Assembly (NCBI RefSeq): GCF_002831585.1
Contig: NZ_CP025113.1
Span: forward strand, 3,549,001-3,613,000
Origin: Bradyrhizobium sp. SK17
GTDB lineage: Bacteria; Pseudomonadota; Alphaproteobacteria; Rhizobiales; Xanthobacteraceae
Reading direction: 5' to 3'
DNA length: 64,000 bases
Both the position numbers and the translations under genes were made by a program. This document shows, piece after piece, positions 60,160 through 64,000 of the stretch; the first letter of the stretch is position 1; each line of letters opens with the position of its first letter. Below the pieces are notes generated by a model. The model did no database searches and had not been told where the DNA came from. It saw only the letters and a program-made list of their open reading frames with translations.

Positions 60160-61782
60160 TCAGGCGATCAAGGCATCGCGCTTGCGCGTGAAGTCGCCGC
60201 CGGGGATCGCCGACAGCAGCGCCTGCGTATAGGGATGCTGCGGCCTGCCGAACACCTCGGTGGTCAACCCTTGCTCGACCACGGCGCCGTCCTTCATGAC
60301 CGCGATGAGGTCGCAGATCTGCGCGGCGACGCGCAGATCGTGGGTGATGAAGATGATGGACAGGCCGAGCTGTTGCCGCAGCCCGGCGAGCAACCTCAAG
60401 ACCTGCGCCTGCACCGAGACGTCGAGCGCCGAGACCGGCTCGTCCGCGACCAGCACGTCGGGCCTGAGCGCCAATGCGCGTGCGAGCCCGATGCGTTGCC
60501 GCTGGCCGCCGGAGAACTCGTGCGGGAATCTGTCGCCAGCGGAGGGATCGAGCCCGACCAGCTCGAACAGCCTCCGTGCTTCGGCGATCGCGGTGACACG
60601 ATCCGTGCCGTGCACGATCGGTCCCTGCGCCACCAGCTCGGCCGCCTTGCGGCGCGGATTGAGCGAGGCGAACGGATCCTGGAACACCATCTGGATGTGG
60701 CGGGTCTCGCGCCTGACATCCTCGCGGCTGAGCTTCGCCCAGTCCTTGCCGTCGAGCACGATCGAGCCGGTGTCGGGATCGATCAGTCGCACGATGCAGC
60801 GGGCGAGCGTCGATTTGCCCGAGCCGGACTCGCCGACGATGCCGAGCGTGGCGCCGCGCGGCAGCCGCAGCGAGACGTTCCTGACGGCTTCCGTAATCCG
60901 CGCGCCGCGACCGAGGAAGCCGCCGGTGCGATAGGTCTTGGAGACGCCGTCGATGGTCAGGATGGTTTTGCCGGAGAGGATGCGCGGCGGCGTCGTCAGC
61001 GGCGGCACGGCGGCAATCAATTGCCTCGTATAGGGATGCTGCGGATCGTTCAGCACCTTGTCGGCGGCGCCTTGCTCGACGATGGCGCCGTGCTGCATCA
61101 CCACGACGCGGTCGGCGATCTCGGCGACTACGCCGAAATCATGGGTGATGAACAATACCGCGGTCTTCCTGCGATGTTGCAGGTCGCGGATCAGTTTCAG
61201 GATCTGCGCCTGCGTCGTGACGTCGAGCGCGGTGGTCGGCTCGTCCGCGATCAGGAGCTTCGGGTCGAGCGCCAGCGCCATCGCGATCATGGCGCGCTGG
61301 CGTTGGCCGCCGGACAATTCGTGCGGATAGGCCTTTGCCGTCGCCCTGGGATCGGGGATGCGGACGTCCTCGAGCAGCGCCAGCACCCGCGCGCTGATCT
61401 CGGCCTTGGACAGGCCGGTGTGGATCGCAAACATCTCGCCGATCTGGTCGCCGATGGTGCGCAGCGGATTGAGCGCCGTCATCGGCTCCTGGAAGATCAT
61501 CGCGATGCCGGCGCCGCGGACCTCGCGCATGGCGGCATTATCCGCGGCGCAGAGGTCGCGGCCCTCGAACATCATCCGGCCCTGTTCGATCGTCACCTCG
61601 TTGGGCAGCAGCCGCATGATGGCGTTGGCCATCATCGACTTGCCAGAACCGGACTCGCCGACCACGCAGAGGATCTCGTTCGACGCGATCGAGAGCGACA
61701 CATCGGACAGCGCATGCGGCCGATCGGCGCCCTTGGGTAGCCGCACGGTCAGGCCGTCAAGCGAAAGGACAGCTTCGCTCAT
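60160..61782 (-). CDS. Peptide-type ABC importer, fused ATP-binding protein (DppD-DppF type)
   Basis: 540 residues with two complete nucleotide-binding domains. Domain 1 (about 5-255): Walker A GESGSGKSM, signature LSGGQRQRAMIA, Walker B LLIADEPTTALDV. Domain 2 (about 275-530): GESGSGKST, FSGGQRQRIGLA, VLVADEPVSALDV. Both contain the peptide-transporter tail QHPYT. Fused ATPases of this GsiA/YejF type replace separate DppD and DppF. ATG at 61782 overlaps the permease stop. Last gene of the operon. Confidence 0.93.
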   Translation of the reverse strand: MSEAVLSLDGLTVRLPKGADRPHALSDVSLSIASNEILCVVGESGSGKSMMANAIMRLLPNEVTIEQGRMMFEGRDLCAADNAAMREVRGAGIAMIFQEPMTALNPLRTIGDQIGEMFAIHTGLSKAEISARVLALLEDVRIPDPRATAKAYPHELSGGQRQRAMIAMALALDPKLLIADEPTTALDVTTQAQILKLIRDLQHRRKTAVLFITHDFGVVAEIADRVVVMQHGAIVEQGAADKVLNDPQHPYTRQLIAAVPPLTTPPRILSGKTILTIDGVSKTYRTGGFLGRGARITEAVRNVSLRLPRGATLGIVGESGSGKSTLARCIVRLIDPDTGSIVLDGKDWAKLSREDVRRETRHIQMVFQDPFASLNPRRKAAELVAQGPIVHGTDRVTAIAEARRLFELVGLDPSAGDRFPHEFSGGQRQRIGLARALALRPDVLVADEPVSALDVSVQAQVLRLLAGLRQQLGLSIIFITHDLRVAAQICDLIAVMKDGAVVEQGLTTEVFGRPQHPYTQALLSAIPGGDFTRKRDALIA

Positions 61783-62609
61783 CGGCTCTTCAGCCTCGGA
61801 TTGAGCGCATCGTTGAGGCCCTGGCCGACCAGCGATACCGCAAGCACGGTGACGAGGATCGCGATGCCGGGGATCGCCGAGACGTACCACTGCACGCGGA
61901 GTACGTCGCGGCCGAGCCCGATCAGATTGCCCCAGGAGGCGACATTGGGATCGGACAGCCTCAGGAAGGCGAGCGCGCTTTCCAGCAGGATCGAGACCGC
62001 CATCACCACGCTGGCATAGACGATGACCGGCGGCAGCGCATTGGGCAGGATCTCGCCGAGGATCAACTGGAGGTCCTTCATGCCGAGCGTCTTGCCGGCC
62101 TGCACGAATTCACGGTTGCGCAGCGACAGGAATTCGGCGCGGGTCAGCCGCGCCGGCGCCGGCCACGACACCACGCCGACCGCGATGGTCACCGTGGTCA
62201 GGGTCGAGCCGAACACCGCGACCAGCACCAGCAACAACACGAAGTTCGGCAGGGTCTGGAACGCCTCGGTGATCCGCATCAAGACATTGTCGACCCAGCC
62301 GCCGTAGTAGCCGGCGAAGGCACCGACCAGGATGCCGATCAGGATCGCGATCACGGTGGCGACGCCGCCGATCAGCAGCGAAATCCGCGCGCCGTAGAAG
62401 ATCTGGGCGGCGATGTCGCGGCCGGAATTGTCGGTGCCGAGCAGGAAGCGCGGGTTGGAGAACGGCCAGATCAGCGGCCGCCCCGCCAGCGCCAGCGGAT
62501 CGCGCGGATAGAGCATGCCCGCGCTGACGGCCATCGCGATCACGAGCAGCAGCAGGATCAGGCCGATCACCGCTGCCGGGCTGCGGAAGTAGCGTTTCAC
62601 CGCGTCCAT
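61779..62609 (-). CDS. Peptide-type ABC permease (DppC-like)
   Basis: 276 residues, about five to six membrane helices. LGTDNSGRDIAAQIFYGARISL is the DppC/OppC signature and LRNREFVQAGKTLGMKD is the ATPase-contact loop. ATG at 62609 overlaps the preceding stop by one base (TGATG); a GTG at 62612 is an alternative. Partner of the DppB-like permease. Confidence 0.92.
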   Translation of the reverse strand: MDAVKRYFRSPAAVIGLILLLLVIAMAVSAGMLYPRDPLALAGRPLIWPFSNPRFLLGTDNSGRDIAAQIFYGARISLLIGGVATVIAILIGILVGAFAGYYGGWVDNVLMRITEAFQTLPNFVLLLVLVAVFGSTLTTVTIAVGVVSWPAPARLTRAEFLSLRNREFVQAGKTLGMKDLQLILGEILPNALPPVIVYASVVMAVSILLESALAFLRLSDPNVASWGNLIGLGRDVLRVQWYVSAIPGIAILVTVLAVSLVGQGLNDALNPRLKSR

Positions 62610-63589
62610 CACGCGCCCTCCGCCGCGATGCGCGGATCGAGCCGTGCGTAGAGCAGGTCGACCACGAAGTTCACGGCGATCACCAGCAGCGCGGACACGA
62701 ACACGATGCCGAGCAGGGTGTTGAGGTCGCGCTGCACCACCGATTCATAGGCGAGGCGGCCGAGGCCGGGCAGCGAGAACACGCTTTCCACCACGACCGA
62801 GCCGCCGAGCATGGTGCCGGCCTGCAACCCGATCAGCGTCACCATCGGCAGCAGCGCGTTGCGCAGCACGTGGCGGGTGATGATGCGGGTCTCGTCCAGG
62901 CCCTTGGCGCGGGCGGTGCGGACGAAATCGAGGTTCAGGACCTCCAGCATCGAGGCGCGCATGATGCGCAGATAGATCGCAAGGAAGATCAGCCCCAGCG
63001 TCAGCGTCGGCAGCACCAGATGCGCGGCGATGTCGAGGACGCGCCAGATCCCGGTCTGGACGTTGCCGATGTCCTCGAAGCCGCCGGGCGGCAGCCATTG
63101 CAGATAGACCGAGAACACCACGATCGCCATCAGCCCGAACCAGAACGAGGGCGTGGCATAGAAGATCAGGCCAAGCGTGGAGATCAGCGTGTCCGGCCAG
63201 CGGTTGACGCCGCGCGATGCGATCACGCCGAACAAGAGGCCGAAGAAGAATGCGAACGACAGCGAGGCGGTCATCAAGAGGATGGTCGGTGGCAGCCGTT
63301 CCAGGATCACGGTCGCCACCGGCTTGCCGTAGATCGAGGAGAAGCCGAGATCGAGCCGCACCAGGTGCCACAGATAATTGCCGAGCTGTGCCGGAACCGA
63401 GAGGTCGAGCCCGTAGAATTTCCGCAGCGCCTCGGCGGTCGCGGCATCGCCGCCGCCCATCTGCGCCATCAGCGCATCGACGGTGTCGCCCGGCGCGAGC
63501 TGCAACAGCAGGAACACGCCGATCAGGATCAGGAACAGGGTCGGAATCGAGGCGGCGAGCCGCCGCCCCGCAAGGCTCAGGATACGCAT
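62609..63589 (-). CDS. Peptide-type ABC permease (DppB-like)
   Basis: 326 residues. The N-terminus LAGRRLAASIPTLFLILIGVF, the periplasmic segment LAPGDTVDALMAQMGGG and the contact loop RTARAKGLDETRIITRHVLRN (quoted in part of the region near residue 225) are DppB/OppB hallmarks. Six membrane helices. It follows the binding-protein gene after 197 nt that include a repeat element, and overlaps the next permease. Confidence 0.92.
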   Translation of the reverse strand: MRILSLAGRRLAASIPTLFLILIGVFLLLQLAPGDTVDALMAQMGGGDAATAEALRKFYGLDLSVPAQLGNYLWHLVRLDLGFSSIYGKPVATVILERLPPTILLMTASLSFAFFFGLLFGVIASRGVNRWPDTLISTLGLIFYATPSFWFGLMAIVVFSVYLQWLPPGGFEDIGNVQTGIWRVLDIAAHLVLPTLTLGLIFLAIYLRIMRASMLEVLNLDFVRTARAKGLDETRIITRHVLRNALLPMVTLIGLQAGTMLGGSVVVESVFSLPGLGRLAYESVVQRDLNTLLGIVFVSALLVIAVNFVVDLLYARLDPRIAAEGA

Positions 63590-63636
63590 AAGCTATCTAT
63601 AGCGTTTTCGCGTGAAGTGACCACTGGCCTCTACTT

Positions 63637-63778
63637 ACCTCGCCCCGCTTGCGGGGAGAGGTCGGATTGCATCGTCAGATGCAATCCGGGTGAGGGGTAT
63701 AGGTCTGTCCATGCTCGTAGCTCGCGGAGGGAGCCCCTCACCCCAACCCTCTCCCCGTGAAGAACGGGGAGAGGGGGG
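63637..63778. repeat. Intergenic hairpin repeat, family C copy 2, with a second hairpin
   Basis: CCCCGCTTGCGGGG (63643-63656), then a perfect 10-bp hairpin GGATTGCATC/GATGCAATCC (63664-63687) and GGGTGAGGGG, then a separate hairpin CTCTCCCCGT/ACGGGGAGAG (63751-63775). The first two parts match the element at 38552-38598. A fragment AGCGTTTTCGCGTGAAGTG (63601-63619) just before it looks like a relic of another repeat. Confidence 0.78.
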
Positions 63779-63786
63779 AGCAGGCC

Positions 63787-64000
63787 TCACGCACTCAGCC
63801 AAAGATCGTGCCAGCTCGCCGAGCCCCAGCGCGGCGTATTGGAGTGGTTGCGCGCCTTGGCCGTGATCACGGTGACGAAGATCTGCTCGATCGGCATCCA
63901 GACCGGCAGCTCGGTGTTCACCTCCTTGACGAAATCGGCATACAGCGCCTTGCGCTTCACCGGATCGACCTCGGTGGCGGCGTCGTCGATGGTCTTGTCG
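63787..64000 (-). CDS. Peptide-type ABC substrate-binding protein (3' part only)
   Basis: The C-terminal 70 codons are visible; the gene continues past the window. The segment DPVKRKALYADFVKEVNTEL and PVWMPIEQIFVTVI match the end of family-5 (DppA/OppA-type) periplasmic binding proteins. Upstream of the DppB-like permease on the same strand, it is the first gene of the peptide-type importer. Ligand cannot be read; many such systems in rhizobia carry opines, sugars or antibiotics rather than peptides. Confidence 0.85.
   Translation of the reverse strand, partial: DKTIDDAATEVDPVKRKALYADFVKEVNTELPVWMPIEQIFVTVITAKARNHSNTPRWGSASWHDLWLSA

Noticed and set aside
1..64000. CRISPR arrays, rRNA genes, integrases or insertion sequences
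   Set aside because: No regularly spaced repeats, rRNA-like tracts or transposase/integrase motifs were seen; the repeats present are dispersed palindromes.

Overview
The window looks like chromosomal DNA of a high-GC alphaproteobacterium, most likely Bradyrhizobium or a close relative (Nitrobacteraceae). The pointers are a Bradyrhizobium-type porin, a mipZ-type ParA gene with clustered GANTC (CcrM) sites upstream, several intergenic repeat families known from these genomes, and a gene content dominated by ABC importers and small catabolic operons. No rRNA gene, CRISPR array, complete tRNA gene, integrase or transposase was seen.

Layout. 1-3762: a branched-chain-amino-acid-type (Liv) ABC importer, entered at the end of its binding protein. 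3888-7980: an AraC regulator, an aldehyde dehydrogenase and a GMC alcohol oxidoreductase. 8061-8105: the 3' half of a CAU tRNA, resembling an integration scar. 8328-16746: a same-strand, A/T-richer block (MFS carrier, DUF3311 protein plus sodium:solute symporter, MlrC-type M81 metallopeptidase, MocR regulator, frameshifted esterase, hydratase). 17649-24905: porin, LLM oxidoreductase, GST, SDR, TetR regulator with its operator, a crotonase and mipZ. 24915-35855: a GH79/heparanase-like secreted protein, a LacI-controlled PhyH/MFS/isomerase set, a SulP carrier, a CHAD protein, a MarR regulator with a crotonase, an aldose-1-epimerase-like protein and a small protein.

36032-50084 is the most coherent block and is read here as a ureide-nitrogen region: PuuE allantoinase with a DUF3830 partner, an allantoate-amidohydrolase-like M20 enzyme, a four-gene BMP-type ABC importer whose operon contains a biuret-hydrolase-like enzyme, a second hydrolase of the same fold, and a formamidase. 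The YeiE-like/YeiH pair lies within it.

50299-57587 holds an orphan membrane protein, a decayed duplicate of a permease gene, a TonB receptor and a sugar-type ABC importer without its ATPase. 57783-64000 holds a VOC protein, an amine-oxidase-like FAD enzyme and a peptide-type ABC importer that runs off the end. Paired palindromes upstream of the LacI, MarR, TetR and sugar-ABC units are the clearest regulatory signals.
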